Notes: generated by a model from the sequence alone, not told the origin. DNA of 64,000 nt from Cellulomonas sp. SLBN-39 (GCF_006715865.1 NZ_VFOA01000001.1:2418001-2482000); one strand, 5' to 3'; positions 40,226 to 52,512 are shown, counted from the first letter of the stretch. A program made the numbers and translations.

Positions 40226-40262
40226 CCCGCCGCGGCCCCACCCCTCCCCGGGCCGCGGCGGG
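40226..40262 (+). terminator. Intercistronic hairpin between MalG-like and GH53 genes
   Basis: A perfect 13-bp stem, CCCGCCGCGGCCC (40226-40238) with GGGCCGCGGCGGG (40250-40262), and an 11-base loop lies 20 bases past the permease stop. Confidence 0.7.
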
Positions 40263-40323
40263 TGCGGCGCCCTGCCGCCCCGGCCGGGCGCCGCCCATGC
40301 TCGAACGACGACGATCGACATGA

Positions 40324-42990
<2,667 letters not shown>

Positions 42991-43076
42991 CACCCGACCG
43001 GCACCACCGCGCACGAAGTCGGGTTGTATCTCGTTCATAGACGATTGCGCAGATCACTCTCGACAGGCCGCAGGGT

Positions 43077-43117
43077 GAGAGCAGGCCGGGGCCGCGACAC
43101 GGGCCCTGCCTGCTCTC
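43077..43117 (+). terminator. Terminator of the galactan operon
   Basis: GAGAGCAGG (43077-43085) pairs with CCTGCTCTC (43109-43117), with additional G/C pairing inside the loop. It lies 87 bases past the GH53 stop, and the composition changes just beyond it. Confidence 0.7.
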
Positions 43118-43151
43118 GCACTGTCATTACGACCGGCCTCAAGCGGCGCGG

Positions 43152-43190
43152 GGCTTAGGTCTGGCTTAAGTGGAGAATTCAGGGTTATCT
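43152..43190 (+). promoter_or_regulatory. Orphan promoter with 11-base tandem repeat
   Basis: GGCTTAGGTCT and GGCTTAAGTGG start at 43152 and 43163, exactly 11 bases apart, the spacing of OmpR/PhoB-family response-regulator sites. TTATCT (43185-43190) could be the -10. The only downstream ATG (43225) reads ten codons. It looks like a promoter cut off from its gene, possibly by the island insertion. Confidence 0.35.
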
Positions 43191-43203
43191 CTACCGTCCG
43201 CGG

Positions 43204-43296
43204 TCAGCGCTCACCGACGTCTTCATGCTTGAATTCGACAGCGCTTGGATAGATTAGCGGCGACGCGTCGAGAATGGCCTCGCCAATATCAGACAT
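43204..43296 (-). CDS. Possible 30-residue small protein downstream of the TIR gene
   Basis: ATG 43296 to stop 43204 encodes 30 residues starting MSDIGEAILDASP and ending EDVGER. AGGA lies seven bases before the ATG, and the ORF lies 67 bases downstream of the TIR-NB-ARC gene on the same strand. Codon use is less G+C-biased, like the island. It could be a companion peptide, but a chance ORF of this size is quite possible. It lacks the FxSxx C-terminus of the peptides associated with related TIR-NB-ARC-TPR proteins. Confidence 0.25.
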   Translation of the reverse strand: MSDIGEAILDASPLIYPSAVEFKHEDVGER

Positions 43297-43363
43297 TTTG
43301 CGATCCTGTCGCGCCCTGAGACGGTGGGCCGCAACTAGCGCCCGGTCGCGTCTACGGCAGGAG

Positions 43364-45790
43364 TCAAGCAGCGTAGCCGAGTATGGTCATGCGCTTACGA
43401 ACATCCTCTATGGCCGCGTCGGTGCTGGATGGGTCCAACTTGAGAATCTCGACCATCACCATTGGTGAATGTGGATGCCTCGTCGAGATATTGTCAAGAA
43501 TCTCTAGACTCCTGAATAGGCACTTCCGTGCGGCTTCCGATCGCCCCAGCGCGTGGTGGATCGAGCCCATATTCGCAAGGATCGCGGCGTACTCGGGATG
43601 CTCATCTCCAAGTATTTCTCTAGCCATGGCTTCAGACTTTTCGATAAGATCAAACGCTACTTGACTGTCGCCCAGATGGAGATGGACAAGCGAAAGATCG
43701 TTGAATCGGCGCGCAAGGGGTCGACTACGAGGGCCTAGGGCTTCCTTCGTAATTTGAATAGCCTCCTCGAGTAGCTCCCGGGCTCGAGAAAAATCATTTA
43801 GGTCGTCCAGAATTTTCGCAAGCGTTGAAATGTCAGTGGCGGTGTTGATGTCGTGAGAGCCGACCGATTTGCGCATCAGCGCCACGGCTTCTTCAGCCAG
43901 TGGCAGAGCTTCGCGTGGGCGCTGTGATGCTTTCAGTGAAAGTGCCAGATCATTGAGGCGGTGCGCTCGCGTCTCTCCGTTTTCGCCCCTCTCTTGCTCG
44001 AGTTCAAGGGCCGAAGAAAGGAGTTCTCTCGCCATGTCATGCGCCCCGGAGAACTGGGCAAAGGCGCCAGCGTCGCTTAGGAGCTGACCTGCCAGCAGCG
44101 CGGAATGGCTGTCCGACTTATCTGTAGACTGCATGTTCCACACCGCCGACATGACGTGAGGAAATAGTTCGCGCCAGGGGCCGGTGGTTTCGCTTTTCCC
44201 GATCACAAACGATGGAAGGGCTGTGCGCAGGAGGTAGAGCGCGGGTGTTGCGCACGCCAACTCCTCAATGCTCTGACTCCGAGCATGTGTCGCCCTGATC
44301 GCGGCCTGCGTCAGTTTATGAAGGCGAAAACTCCCCGAACTGTACCTAGCGAGGCCCATTTCGTGCAGAAGCGCCACCGCTTCATGGATCTCAAACCCAT
44401 CACCAGCGACTTCGGCGAGCGGCGACGGCAAAGCCGAGTGTTGATCCCTGAATAGATCCACGGGAATGCGCGCGTCGGAGAAGTAGGCGCACAGGTTAAT
44501 CAGCTGTGAGGCGGCGAGGCTCCGTGCCTTGAGGTCTGCGAGAGAGATGTCCCATAGGGTGATCATGGGATCGGAGTTCGCCGCCGGAGCTCCTTTCCTG
44601 AGCATCTCAGCGGTGTGCTCTGTGAATAGTTGGGCGTACTCGGCCGGGTCGATTCCTGTCGCAAGCATGTAGCTCGCAGCCTGGTCTAGGGCTAGTGGAA
44701 GGCCACCGAGTAGTCCCGCCAGTCCGATCGCGCCAGATATCGACGATGATCCACCGCGGGTGCCAATGTATGCGAGCGCCTCCAGGTCATTCCAGACATG
44801 GACTGGGATCATCTTGCCGAACCCGCCGACCGTGCTGTTTCTGGATGTAACTATCACGTGCGAGCGTACCGTGGATTCGATAGCACTAAACGTGCTAAGC
44901 GTGTTGCGGATTACGTCCGGATCGTCTGCACCGTCGAATAGGACAATCCAGTCGCCAACCTCCGAGAGCACAGACGGAGCCTCAAGTATGGCGTCGGAGC
45001 CTTCGTCCTCTTGCGGGTGCCTTCCGAGTTCACTTAGCAGTGAGACAAGTCCCTGAGTGACGGTTGTCTGACTTCTCCCATCCACCCACCAGCAGACGGC
45101 ATATCCTTCTCGATTCGCATGGACCCATTCCGCTGCGGCCTCGCTTTTCCCCGCCCCCCCAATGCCGATTAGGGTTGCAATGGCGGTGCCGGGCTCTGCC
45201 TCGAATAGCGCTGATAAGCCGCCAGATATCGAGATCCTATCTAGGTGATGAGCGTTGCGTGGCGGAATATTCCAGGCTTGACGTCTGGCGAAAGGGAAAT
45301 CCGGCCGAGTGCTGTGACTATCGCGACGGGAAGGGAACGTCGGGGCTTGGCTTGGCTTCATTCGACTAGATCGGTCGGCGCGGACGGATCGTAACAGCGT
45401 GCGTTTCGCCTCCTCTTCGCCAACTCCAAAAAGGTCAAAGCTGACAATGCTGCCCAGAAGCCCTGGTCGCGTGCATTCTTCTATTCGGGCAACGAGAAGC
45501 TTCTGGCTTGCCCCAAGTGGGTCTTCGCGATAGGCCGCCTGCCACTCTACGGCCGCAAAGTCTGAGGCGATATAGTTCCGGGAAAGGAGTGCGATTGTCC
45601 GTCGAGCGGAGGCGCTTGCCTGATGCATTTCATTAATGAATGAACTGCCGGGAACAAAGTCCCAAGCTTGGAGGATGGTCGTTAAACCGGCCTCTTCAAG
45701 TGTCCATGCTATCCATTCGGCCCAGCGGCGTCCGTCGTCCTTGGCGTAAGAGATGAAGAAGTCTGCCTCATCGCCCGCTTCGGTGGTCAT
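43364..45790 (-). CDS. TIR-NB-ARC-TPR STAND protein (bacterial NLR-like)
   Basis: An 808-residue protein. Residues about 9-140 form a TIR domain: DFFISYAKDDGRRWAEWIAW, then IALLSRNYIASDFAAVEWQA with a Glu at the usual NADase position. The NB-ARC ATPase has P-loop IGIGGAGKSEAA (about 209-219), Walker B DWIVLFDGADD (about 282) and GLPLAL (about 363). C-terminal TPR repeats span about 590-790 (NDLALSLKASQRPREALPLA, LAKILDDLNDFSRARELLEE). This design matches bacterial NLR-like immune sensors and also the TIR-TPR proteins of FxSxx-COOH peptide systems. On sensing a trigger the TIR may degrade NAD+. The gene is markedly AT-rich for this genome: 43741-43800 has 27 G+C in 60. ATG 45790 has AGGA seven bases upstream; TTG 45793 is the alternative. 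Confidence 0.88.
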   Translation of the reverse strand: MTTEAGDEADFFISYAKDDGRRWAEWIAWTLEEAGLTTILQAWDFVPGSSFINEMHQASASARRTIALLSRNYIASDFAAVEWQAAYREDPLGASQKLLVARIEECTRPGLLGSIVSFDLFGVGEEEAKRTLLRSVRADRSSRMKPSQAPTFPSRRDSHSTRPDFPFARRQAWNIPPRNAHHLDRISISGGLSALFEAEPGTAIATLIGIGGAGKSEAAAEWVHANREGYAVCWWVDGRSQTTVTQGLVSLLSELGRHPQEDEGSDAILEAPSVLSEVGDWIVLFDGADDPDVIRNTLSTFSAIESTVRSHVIVTSRNSTVGGFGKMIPVHVWNDLEALAYIGTRGGSSSISGAIGLAGLLGGLPLALDQAASYMLATGIDPAEYAQLFTEHTAEMLRKGAPAANSDPMITLWDISLADLKARSLAASQLINLCAYFSDARIPVDLFRDQHSALPSPLAEVAGDGFEIHEAVALLHEMGLARYSSGSFRLHKLTQAAIRATHARSQSIEELACATPALYLLRTALPSFVIGKSETTGPWRELFPHVMSAVWNMQSTDKSDSHSALLAGQLLSDAGAFAQFSGAHDMARELLSSALELEQERGENGETRAHRLNDLALSLKASQRPREALPLAEEAVALMRKSVGSHDINTATDISTLAKILDDLNDFSRARELLEEAIQITKEALGPRSRPLARRFNDLSLVHLHLGDSQVAFDLIEKSEAMAREILGDEHPEYAAILANMGSIHHALGRSEAARKCLFRSLEILDNISTRHPHSPMVMVEILKLDPSSTDAAIEDVRKRMTILGYAA

Positions 45791-45840
45791 CAAGCAGTCC
45801 TATCAGACGTCCCGCGTCTCGTCACGCGTCGCCGCTCGCT

Positions 45841-45892
45841 AGGCGATAGTCGAGGCCAGGCGTGTGTCACTACGATCTCGACTAGATCGCCT
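45841..45892. repeat. Imperfect inverted repeat across the mutT1 stop codon
   Basis: AGGCGATAGTCGAG (45841-45854) is complementary to CTCGACTAGATCGCCT (45877-45892) apart from a two-base bulge. A nested CGATCT-CGACT-AGATCG (45873-45889) is also present. It may terminate the mshD-ppk1-mutT1 transcript, or mark the edge of the inserted island. Confidence 0.5.
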
Positions 45893-46856
45893 GCGGGGAG
45901 CGGTGGGTCTCGACGGCCACGACGCGGGGACCGCGGGGCGTGCGGGCCGTGTGCGCGACCAGCACCTCGCCGGGGGCGAGGAACGGGTTCGTCCGCGGCA
46001 GGGCGTCGGCCACGACGCGGCGCGAGTGCTCGGCGAGCACGTCGAGGACCGTCGGCAGCACGGGCCGGTGCGTGCACAGCACCGCGTCGGCGGGGTCGTG
46101 CAGCAGGTCCGCGACGACGGCGGCCACGCGCGCCGGGGACGAGACGTGCTCGGCCTCGGTGAGCACGTCGGCGACCTCCGCGGTCAGGCCCGCCGCGGTC
46201 GCGTACGGGGTGACCGTCGCGGCGCACCGCTCCCACCGGCTGGTCACCACGCGCGCCGTGCCGTACGCGGCGAGCAGGGGCACCAGCGCGCGCGACTGGC
46301 GCTGCCCGAGCCCCGTCAGCGGGCGGTCCTCCTCCGTGCCGCCCCACAGCGAGCGCTTGCGGGCCTGGCCGTGCCGGGCGACCACGAGCGCCCGCGTGCC
46401 GAGGCGGTCCTTGGCGTAGGCCTCGACGAGCGCGTCGAGCGGTGCGACGTCCTCGCGGCGGGTCAGCATGCCCGCGGCGGCGCGCACGTCGAACCAGTCC
46501 CAGTGGTCGATCTCGTCGCGGTCCGTGTGCGGCACGGGCGGGCGGGCGGACATCGGGGCGGTGTCGGAGCGGCCCGCCACCTGCGCCGCCCAGTAGTGCA
46601 CGCGCTTGAGCGTGCCGCCGTTGACGGTGTACTCCAGCCCGGGCAGGGCGCGACCCAGCACGACGGGCAGGCCCGTCTCCTCCTCGACCTCGCGCACCGC
46701 CGCCACCGGTGCGGACTCGCCGGGGTCGAGCTTGCCCTTGGGCCACGACCAGTCCTTGTAGCGGGGGCGGTGCACGAGCGCGACCTGCATCTCGCGCGCC
46801 CGCACCCGCCACACCAGCGCGCCGGCCGCCTCGACGACCGTCCGCGGTGCGCTCAC
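45882..46856 (-). CDS. mutT1: MutT1-like Nudix hydrolase fused to histidine phosphatase domain
   Basis: A 324-residue two-domain protein like mycobacterial MutT1. The N-terminal Nudix domain has [20 protein letters not shown] followed by EEETGL, a full Nudix box. The C-terminal histidine phosphatase domain begins [12 protein letters not shown] near residue 159 with its RHG motif, and contains LCTHRPVLP. The Nudix part hydrolyses 8-oxo-dGTP or diadenosine polyphosphates, and the phosphatase part removes phosphate from the product. GTG 46856 overlaps the ppk1 stop (GTGA), so it is translated from the same mRNA. The AT-rich island begins directly after its stop. Confidence 0.92.
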   Translation of the reverse strand: MSAPRTVVEAAGALVWRVRAREMQVALVHRPRYKDWSWPKGKLDPGESAPVAAVREVEEETGLPVVLGRALPGLEYTVNGGTLKRVHYWAAQVAGRSDTAPMSARPPVPHTDRDEIDHWDWFDVRAAAGMLTRREDVAPLDALVEAYAKDRLGTRALVVARHGQARKRSLWGGTEEDRPLTGLGQRQSRALVPLLAAYGTARVVTSRWERCAATVTPYATAAGLTAEVADVLTEAEHVSSPARVAAVVADLLHDPADAVLCTHRPVLPTVLDVLAEHSRRVVADALPRTNPFLAPGEVLVAHTARTPRGPRVVAVETHRSPQAI

Positions 46857-49084
46857 CGGGCGGTGCCCGGACGGCGCCTCTGCCGGTGGATCAGCACGGC
46901 CTGCAGGTCCGTGAGCGGCCCGTCCGGGCCCTGGTGGTGCCGCGTCCACGACCCGTCCTGCGCCAGGTGCCACGACGACGTCGTGTCGGCCACGGACTCG
47001 TCGACGAGCTCGACGAGCTCGGCCACGTGGTCCGGGTCCGCCACGCGCACCAGGGCCTCGACGCGACGGTCGAGGTTGCGGTGCATGAGGTCGGCCGAGC
47101 CGATGTAGACCTCGGGGCCCTCGAACCCGTCGTCCGGCGACGGCGTCGCGTGCGCGAACGCGAAGATCCGCGAGTGCTCGAGGAACCTGCCCAGGATCGA
47201 CCGGACGCGGATCGTCTCCGACAGGCCCGGGACGCCCGGGCGCACCGCGCAGATGCCACGGACGTTGATGTCGACGGGCACGCCCGCCTGCGACGCCCGG
47301 TACAGCGCGTCGATCGTGGCCTCGTCGACCATCGAGTTGACCTTGATCTTGATCCACGCGGGCTCGCCGCGCCGGGCGGCCTCGGCCTCGCGCTCGATCC
47401 GGTCGACGAGCCCGGAACGCACCTGGCGCGGCGCCACGAGCAGCCGGTGGAAGCGGGACTTCGGGGCGTAGCCCGACAGCTGGTTGAACAGGCGCGTGAG
47501 GTCCTGCCCGACCTCCTGGTCCGCGGTCAGCAGCCCCAGGTCGGTGTACAGGCGCGCGGTCTTGGGGTGGTAGTTGCCCGTGCCGACGTGGCTGTACCGG
47601 CGCAGCCCGTCGGACTCCTGGCGCACCACCAGGCTCAGCTTGCAGTGCGTCTTGAGGCCGACGATCCCGTAGACCACGTGCACGCCGGCCTGCTCGAGCT
47701 TGCGTGCCCACGAGATGTTGTTCTGCTCGTCGAACCGCGCCTTGATCTCGACCAGCGCCAGGACCTGCTTGCCGGCCTCGGCGGCGTCGATGAGGGCGTC
47801 GACGATGGGGGAGTCGCCCGACGTGCGGTACAGGGTCTGCTTGATCGCCAGCACGTGCGGGTCGGCGGCCGCCTGCTCGAGGAACGTCTGCACCGAGGTC
47901 GAGAACGAGTCGTACGGGTGGTGCAGGAGCACGTCGCGCGCACGGATCGCCGCGAAGACGTCCGTCGGGGTCGCGGACTCCACCTCGGCGAGGTGCCGGT
48001 GGGTCGAGGGCACGAACCGGGGGTGCTGCAGCTCGGGCCGGTCGAGGTCCGCGACGACGTTCAGGCCCGTGTGGTCCAGCGGGGCGGGCAGCTCGTAGAC
48101 GTCCTCCGGGGCGATCCCGAGCTCGCGCACGAGGATCTTGCGGACCCGGGGGCTGATGCCCTCGGCGATCTCCAGGCGCACGGGCGGGCCGAAGCGGCGC
48201 CGCAGCAGCTCCTTCTCCATCGCCTTGAGGAGGTTCTCGGCATCGTCCTCCTCGACCTCCACGTCCTCGTTGCGCGTGATGCGGAACGTGTGGAACTCCC
48301 GCACCTCCATGCCGGGGAACAGCTGGTCGAGGTGCTGGGCGATGACGTCCTCGACCGGCACGAACGACGTCGGCGACTTGTCGGCGCCCGTGTGGTTGTC
48401 CGGGGCGCTGGGCCGGCCCGACGCGTCGACGGCGATGTACCGGGGCAGCAGCGGCGGCACCTTCACGCGCGCGAAGTGCTCCTTGCCGCTCGCGGGGTTG
48501 ACCACGCTCACCGCGAGGTTCAGCGACAGCCCCGAGATGTACGGGAACGGGTGCGCGGGGTCCACGGCCAGCGGGGTCAGCACGGGGAAGATCTGCCGGC
48601 GGAAGAACTTGTGCAGGCGGTCCTGCTCGGCGTCGCCCAGGTCGTCCCACCGCACGATCCGGATGCCCTCGTCGGCGAGGGCCGGGTGCACCTGCTCGGC
48701 GAACACCGCCGCGTGCCGGGCCATGAGCACGTGCGCCCGCTCGCTGATCGCCTCGAGGACCTGCCGCGGCGAGCGGCCCGACGCGGCCGTCACCGCGATG
48801 CCCGTGGCGATCCGCCGCTTGAGGCCCGCGACCCGCACCATGAAGAACTCGTCGAGGTTGGACGCGAAGATCGCGAGGAACCGCACCCGCTCGAGCAGCG
48901 GCACGTCCGGGTCCTCGGCCAGCTCCAGCACCCGCTGGTTGAAGGCCAGCCAGGACAGCTCACGGTCGAGGAACCGGTCGTCCGGCAGCGGCGTGTCGTG
49001 CGGGTGCGGAGGCTGCTCGACGACCTCGACGTGCTCGGCGATGCGGGCGGCCAGCTCCGGGTCCATCGTGGGGGCGTCGGTCAT
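46853..49084 (-). CDS. ppk1: Polyphosphate kinase
   Basis: A 743-residue enzyme that reversibly polymerises ATP gamma-phosphate into polyphosphate. N-domain: [18 protein letters not shown] and LRRIF-like [23 protein letters not shown]-like catalytic domains: [18 protein letters not shown], with the autophosphorylated-His-type HxK motif, [20 protein letters not shown] and [13 protein letters not shown]. Length is normal. ATG 49084 overlaps the mshD stop (ATGA). The operon with mutT1 places polyphosphate synthesis beside a Nudix/phosphatase. Confidence 0.96.
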   Translation of the reverse strand: MTDAPTMDPELAARIAEHVEVVEQPPHPHDTPLPDDRFLDRELSWLAFNQRVLELAEDPDVPLLERVRFLAIFASNLDEFFMVRVAGLKRRIATGIAVTAASGRSPRQVLEAISERAHVLMARHAAVFAEQVHPALADEGIRIVRWDDLGDAEQDRLHKFFRRQIFPVLTPLAVDPAHPFPYISGLSLNLAVSVVNPASGKEHFARVKVPPLLPRYIAVDASGRPSAPDNHTGADKSPTSFVPVEDVIAQHLDQLFPGMEVREFHTFRITRNEDVEVEEDDAENLLKAMEKELLRRRFGPPVRLEIAEGISPRVRKILVRELGIAPEDVYELPAPLDHTGLNVVADLDRPELQHPRFVPSTHRHLAEVESATPTDVFAAIRARDVLLHHPYDSFSTSVQTFLEQAAADPHVLAIKQTLYRTSGDSPIVDALIDAAEAGKQVLALVEIKARFDEQNNISWARKLEQAGVHVVYGIVGLKTHCKLSLVVRQESDGLRRYSHVGTGNYHPKTARLYTDLGLLTADQEVGQDLTRLFNQLSGYAPKSRFHRLLVAPRQVRSGLVDRIEREAEAARRGEPAWIKIKVNSMVDEATIDALYRASQAGVPVDINVRGICAVRPGVPGLSETIRVRSILGRFLEHSRIFAFAHATPSPDDGFEGPEVYIGSADLMHRNLDRRVEALVRVADPDHVAELVELVDESVADTTSSWHLAQDGSWTRHHQGPDGPLTDLQAVLIHRQRRRPGTAR

Positions 49085-50169
49085 GCACCCATCGTGGCAT
49101 CGCTCGGTGAACTCGTCGTGTCCTGCGGGTGCGGCGTGCCGGACGTGCGTCCCGACGTGCCACCGACCGGCCCGTCCGGGGTGCCGTCACCGGCCCCGGC
49201 AGCCACCTCGGTGGCGTCGTGCATGACGTCGGCGGAGACGGTGGTGAAGCCGGCCCGCCCGTACGTGTGCACCGCGACGGTGTTGTCCGCCTCCGTGTAG
49301 AGCAGCGCGCGGCGCAGGCCCGCGTCACGCAGGTGGGTCAGCCCGAGAGCGGTCAGCGCCCGGCCCAGGCCGAGGCCCTGCGCGTCCGGGTCCACGCCGA
49401 CCACGTAGATCTCGCCGACGCGCTCGTCGGGTGCCGCGCCCGGGGCCTCGCCCGCCGGGTGCACCTTCGTCCACACCGAGCCGAGCAGTACCCCGTCGCG
49501 CTCGGCCAGCAGGAACCCCGCCGCGTCGAACCACGCCTCGGCCTCGCGCGACCGCAGGTCGTCGGACGTCATGCGGCCCTGCTCCGGGTGGTGCGCGAAC
49601 GCCCGGGCGTTGACCCGGCGCCACGCGTCCTCGTCCTGCCCGGGGACGAACGCCCGCACCCGCACCCCGGGCGGCAGTGTCGGCGCGGCCGGCGGGTGCG
49701 CGTCCAGGTCGACGCCCATGAGCAGCAGCTCGCGCACCACCGGCATGCCCTGCGCGGCGGCGAGCGCCCGGGCCGCGGGGAGGTCGCCGTGGGCCCACAC
49801 GTGCAGACGGCGGCCGGGGACCTCCGCCGCCCGGGCACGTGCGGCCGCCAGGAGCGCCGACCCGACGCCGCGCCGGCGGTGGTCGGGGTGGACGACCAGC
49901 TCGGCACGGGCCGTCGTGGTGGACCCGACGTCCACCTGGGCGTACCCGACGAGCCCGGCCGTGGCAGCGGGGACCCCCGCCACGCCGTGCCCCACCAGGT
50001 GCACGACCGGTGCCTCGCCGTCACGCAGACGCAGCAACGGCTGCTCCGACAGCGGCGGCACGCCGTCCTGCGCGGCGGCGTCCCGCTGCAGCGCCCGCAC
50101 CAGCGCGGACGTGCGCTCGTCGAGCGGTGCGGGCAGCGCGAGGACCGTGGTGGCGACGTCGTCCGACAT
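49081..50169 (-). CDS. mshD: Mycothiol synthase
   Basis: A 362-residue protein with two GNAT acetyltransferase domains in tandem, the mark of MshD, which acetylates Cys-GlcN-Ins to mycothiol. The N-terminal half contains [20 protein letters not shown]. The C-terminal, catalytic half contains [40 protein letters not shown] and [19 protein letters not shown] Gly/Thr/Pro-rich tail of about 35 residues follows. Mycothiol is specific to actinobacteria, which supports the taxonomic call. ATG 50169 has GGGGGG upstream. It is first in the mshD-ppk1-mutT1 operon. Confidence 0.93.
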   Translation of the reverse strand: MSDDVATTVLALPAPLDERTSALVRALQRDAAAQDGVPPLSEQPLLRLRDGEAPVVHLVGHGVAGVPAATAGLVGYAQVDVGSTTTARAELVVHPDHRRRGVGSALLAAARARAAEVPGRRLHVWAHGDLPAARALAAAQGMPVVRELLLMGVDLDAHPPAAPTLPPGVRVRAFVPGQDEDAWRRVNARAFAHHPEQGRMTSDDLRSREAEAWFDAAGFLLAERDGVLLGSVWTKVHPAGEAPGAAPDERVGEIYVVGVDPDAQGLGLGRALTALGLTHLRDAGLRRALLYTEADNTVAVHTYGRAGFTTVSADVMHDATEVAAGAGDGTPDGPVGGTSGRTSGTPHPQDTTSSPSDATMGA

Positions 50170-50287
50170 CCCCCCATCCCACCACGGCCCACCCGTCCGG
50201 CGGTCGCCGGGGCGGGTGATCCGCAGGGGCCGGGCAGCCCTCGGGGACGCCTGCGCGGGGTGGGGAACCGGTACCGTGGTGCCCTCT

Positions 50288-52468
50288 ATGGACGGACCGC
50301 ACACGCGCACCGCGCAGCAGCCCGACGCCGCCGGCACGAGCGGCTCCGGCCCCGTCCCCGCAGCCGTCCCGGGCCCCCGCGACCCGCTCGTCGGGCGGTC
50401 CGTGAACCCCGTCGACGCCGAGCCGCTGGACGACCTCCCCGTCCTGCCGGCGCGGCTCGAGACGCCCGTGCTGCCGCCCGTCGCCGGGCCCCTCGCCCCT
50501 GCACCGGCGCTGGACCCCGCGCACGCCCCGGACCGGGCACGGGTGCTCGTCCCCGGCGCGGTGCCCGTGCCCTTCCTGTCCGTCTCCCCGCCGACAGCCC
50601 CGCCGCCGGCGGCCCCGGCCCCCGGTGCGACGGCACCGAGCCCGGAGGTGCCCAGCACGCCTGCACCCGGCACACCTGCTGCGGGCGCGTCCGTGGGGCG
50701 TGCGCCCGCCCCGGGAGCGCCAGCCCCTGCTGGCGGTGCCGTCCCGCTCTCGCGCCGGGCGCTGCGTGCGCTGCGGCAGCAGGCGGAGCAGGAGGCCCAG
50801 CGGGCCGCCGACCAGGAGCGTGCCGTCACCGCTCTCGCGCCGACGATCGACGCCGGCCTGACCTCGTGGTCCGAGCGCGCCCCGCTGGATGCACCGGCGC
50901 CGGAGCCTGCGCCGTCGCCGGCACCCGACCGTGCTGCCGAGGTGGCGCTTGCGGTGGAGGTCGAGCCGGAGCGCGTCGACGACCAGGAGCCCGAGTCCGA
51001 GCCCGCGCCGGTGGTCGAGCCAGAGCCTGAGCCGGTGGTCGAGCCGGAACCGGAGCCGGAGCCGGTGGTCGAGCCGGAGCCGGAGCCGGTGGTCGAGCCG
51101 GAGCCGGAGCCGGTCGTCGAGCCGGAGCCGCTGGTCGAGGCGGAGCCTGAGCCGGTGGTCGAGCCCGAGCCCGAGCCGGAGGCCGAGCCGGTGACGGAGA
51201 CCGCACCCGAGGGCCACGGGACACCCGCGGCGGCGTCGGACGCGCCCCCGCAGGACCTGCCCGCGCAGGCGCCGGTCGCCGCGCCGAGCCGGCGGGCCCG
51301 CCGTCGTGCGCAGGAGCCGCGGCCGGTCGAGGTGGACGTGCTCGTCGTCGGCGCCGGGCAGGCCGGCCTGTCCGCGGGGCACCACCTGCGGCGCACCGGT
51401 CTCGTCCCCGTCGGTAGCGCCGGGTGGGAGAAGGCCAGCGGCACGTTCGTGGTCCTGGACGACAACGCGGCGCCCGGCGGCGCGTGGCAGCACCGGTGGG
51501 ACGGCCTGACGATGGCCGACGCGCACCACGTGCACGAGCTCCCGGGCCTGCCGCTCGTCGTCCCCGACCCGGCGGAGCCGGCCAACCGGGCGGTGCCGTA
51601 CTACTTCGCGCAGTACGAGGAGGCGTTCGGTCTCAACGTCCAGCGTCCCGTGCGCGTGGTGCGGGTCGAGGCGGGCCCGGACGACCGGCTGCTGGTCACC
51701 ACACGGCACGTGGAGCACCCCGCGGAGTCGGTGGTGTGGGCGGCGCGAGGGATCGTCAACGCGTCGGGCACGTGGCAGCGCCCGTTCTGGCCGGCGTACC
51801 CGGGCCGCGCCACGTTCACCGGGCGGCAGCTGCACGCCCGCGACTACGCCGGCGCCGACCACCTCGCGGACGGGCACGTCGTGGTCGTCGGCGGCGGGAC
51901 GTCCGCGGTGCAGGTTCTCCTCGACCTGGCGCTGGTGACCACGACCACGTGGGTGACGCGCCGCCCGCCGCTGTGGGTCGCGGGTGGTGACGAGCGCCGG
52001 CTGGCGCCCGAGGCCGGGATCGCCGCGGTCGCGCGGGTCGACGGCCGCACCCGGGCCGGGCTGCCGCCGGGTTCGGTGGTCGGTGCGACGGGTCTGCCGC
52101 TGTCCCCGGCCAACCGTGCTGGCATCGAGGCCGGGGTGCTGCGCGCCCGTCCCGTCTTCTCGCGCATCACCCCGACGGGCGTCGCGTGGGACACGACCGA
52201 CGAGCCCCTGCCCGACGGGTGGGTCGACGGGCCCGACGTGGTCGAGGCACGCACGATCCTGTGGGCCACGGGCTACCGCGCCGCGCTCGACCACCTCGCG
52301 CCGCTGGCCCTGCGCGGCCCCGGCGGCGGCATCGTCATGGACGGCACCCGGGTGGTGGCCGACCCGCGCGTGCAGCTGGTCGGCTACGGGCCCAGCGCCT
52401 CGACGGTGGGCGCGAACCGCGCGGGCCGGGAGGCGGTCGTCAACCTGCGGCGCACGCTCGGCTGGTGA
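50288..52468 (+). CDS. Flavin-containing monooxygenase-like protein with long Pro/Glu-rich N-terminus
   Basis: A 726-residue protein from ATG 50288. Residues 1-345 are low-complexity and Pro/Ala/Glu-rich, with one basic coiled-coil-like segment ([20 protein letters not shown]) and a run of VVEPEPEP repeats. Residues about 350-726 are a two-dinucleotide-binding flavoprotein: [19 protein letters not shown] (FAD), [38 protein letters not shown] (NADPH) and [16 protein letters not shown]. This resembles YUCCA/FMO-type oxygenases. The disordered extension is very unusual for this family. TACCGT (50272-50277) could give a very short leader. Confidence 0.85.
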   Translation: MDGPHTRTAQQPDAAGTSGSGPVPAAVPGPRDPLVGRSVNPVDAEPLDDLPVLPARLETPVLPPVAGPLAPAPALDPAHAPDRARVLVPGAVPVPFLSVSPPTAPPPAAPAPGATAPSPEVPSTPAPGTPAAGASVGRAPAPGAPAPAGGAVPLSRRALRALRQQAEQEAQRAADQERAVTALAPTIDAGLTSWSERAPLDAPAPEPAPSPAPDRAAEVALAVEVEPERVDDQEPESEPAPVVEPEPEPVVEPEPEPEPVVEPEPEPVVEPEPEPVVEPEPLVEAEPEPVVEPEPEPEAEPVTETAPEGHGTPAAASDAPPQDLPAQAPVAAPSRRARRRAQEPRPVEVDVLVVGAGQAGLSAGHHLRRTGLVPVGSAGWEKASGTFVVLDDNAAPGGAWQHRWDGLTMADAHHVHELPGLPLVVPDPAEPANRAVPYYFAQYEEAFGLNVQRPVRVVRVEAGPDDRLLVTTRHVEHPAESVVWAARGIVNASGTWQRPFWPAYPGRATFTGRQLHARDYAGADHLADGHVVVVGGGTSAVQVLLDLALVTTTTWVTRRPPLWVAGGDERRLAPEAGIAAVARVDGRTRAGLPPGSVVGATGLPLSPANRAGIEAGVLRARPVFSRITPTGVAWDTTDEPLPDGWVDGPDVVEARTILWATGYRAALDHLAPLALRGPGGGIVMDGTRVVADPRVQLVGYGPSASTVGANRAGREAVVNLRRTLGW
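51009..51180 (+). repeat. In-frame tandem repeats coding for VVEPEPEP
   Basis: A unit of about 24-30 bases based on GTGGTCGAGCCGGAGCC recurs seven or eight times with small variations, in frame within the flavoprotein's N-terminal extension. It is a protein-coding minisatellite, prone to length change. Confidence 0.85.
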
Positions 52469-52472
52469 CGCG

Positions 52473-52512
52473 CGACCGGCCCTCCCCCCCGCGAGGGGGA
52501 GAGGGCCGGTCG
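52473..52512. terminator. Bidirectional terminator hairpin
   Basis: CGACCGGCCCTC (52473-52484) pairs with GAGGGCCGGTCG (52501-52512), and the intervening C-run and G-run can pair too. It lies between the convergent flavoprotein and mannanase genes. Confidence 0.85.

Larger units (their letters stand above)
42991..43363. other. Island boundary region
   Basis: This 373-base stretch contains the terminator of the galactan operon (43077-43117). After it base composition falls and there is an orphan promoter-like element (43152-43190) and a possible 30-residue ORF on the minus strand (43204-43296). I found no transposase, integrase or clear attachment repeat. Confidence 0.5.

Noticed and set aside
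43274..43468. 64-residue plus-strand ORF at the island edge
   Set aside because: It is antisense to the 3' end of the TIR gene, has no ribosome-binding site and no recognisable domain.
42991..45900. Prophage or insertion sequence carrying the TIR gene
   Set aside because: No transposase, integrase, terminal inverted repeat with target duplication, or phage gene is visible; only the composition shift supports transfer.
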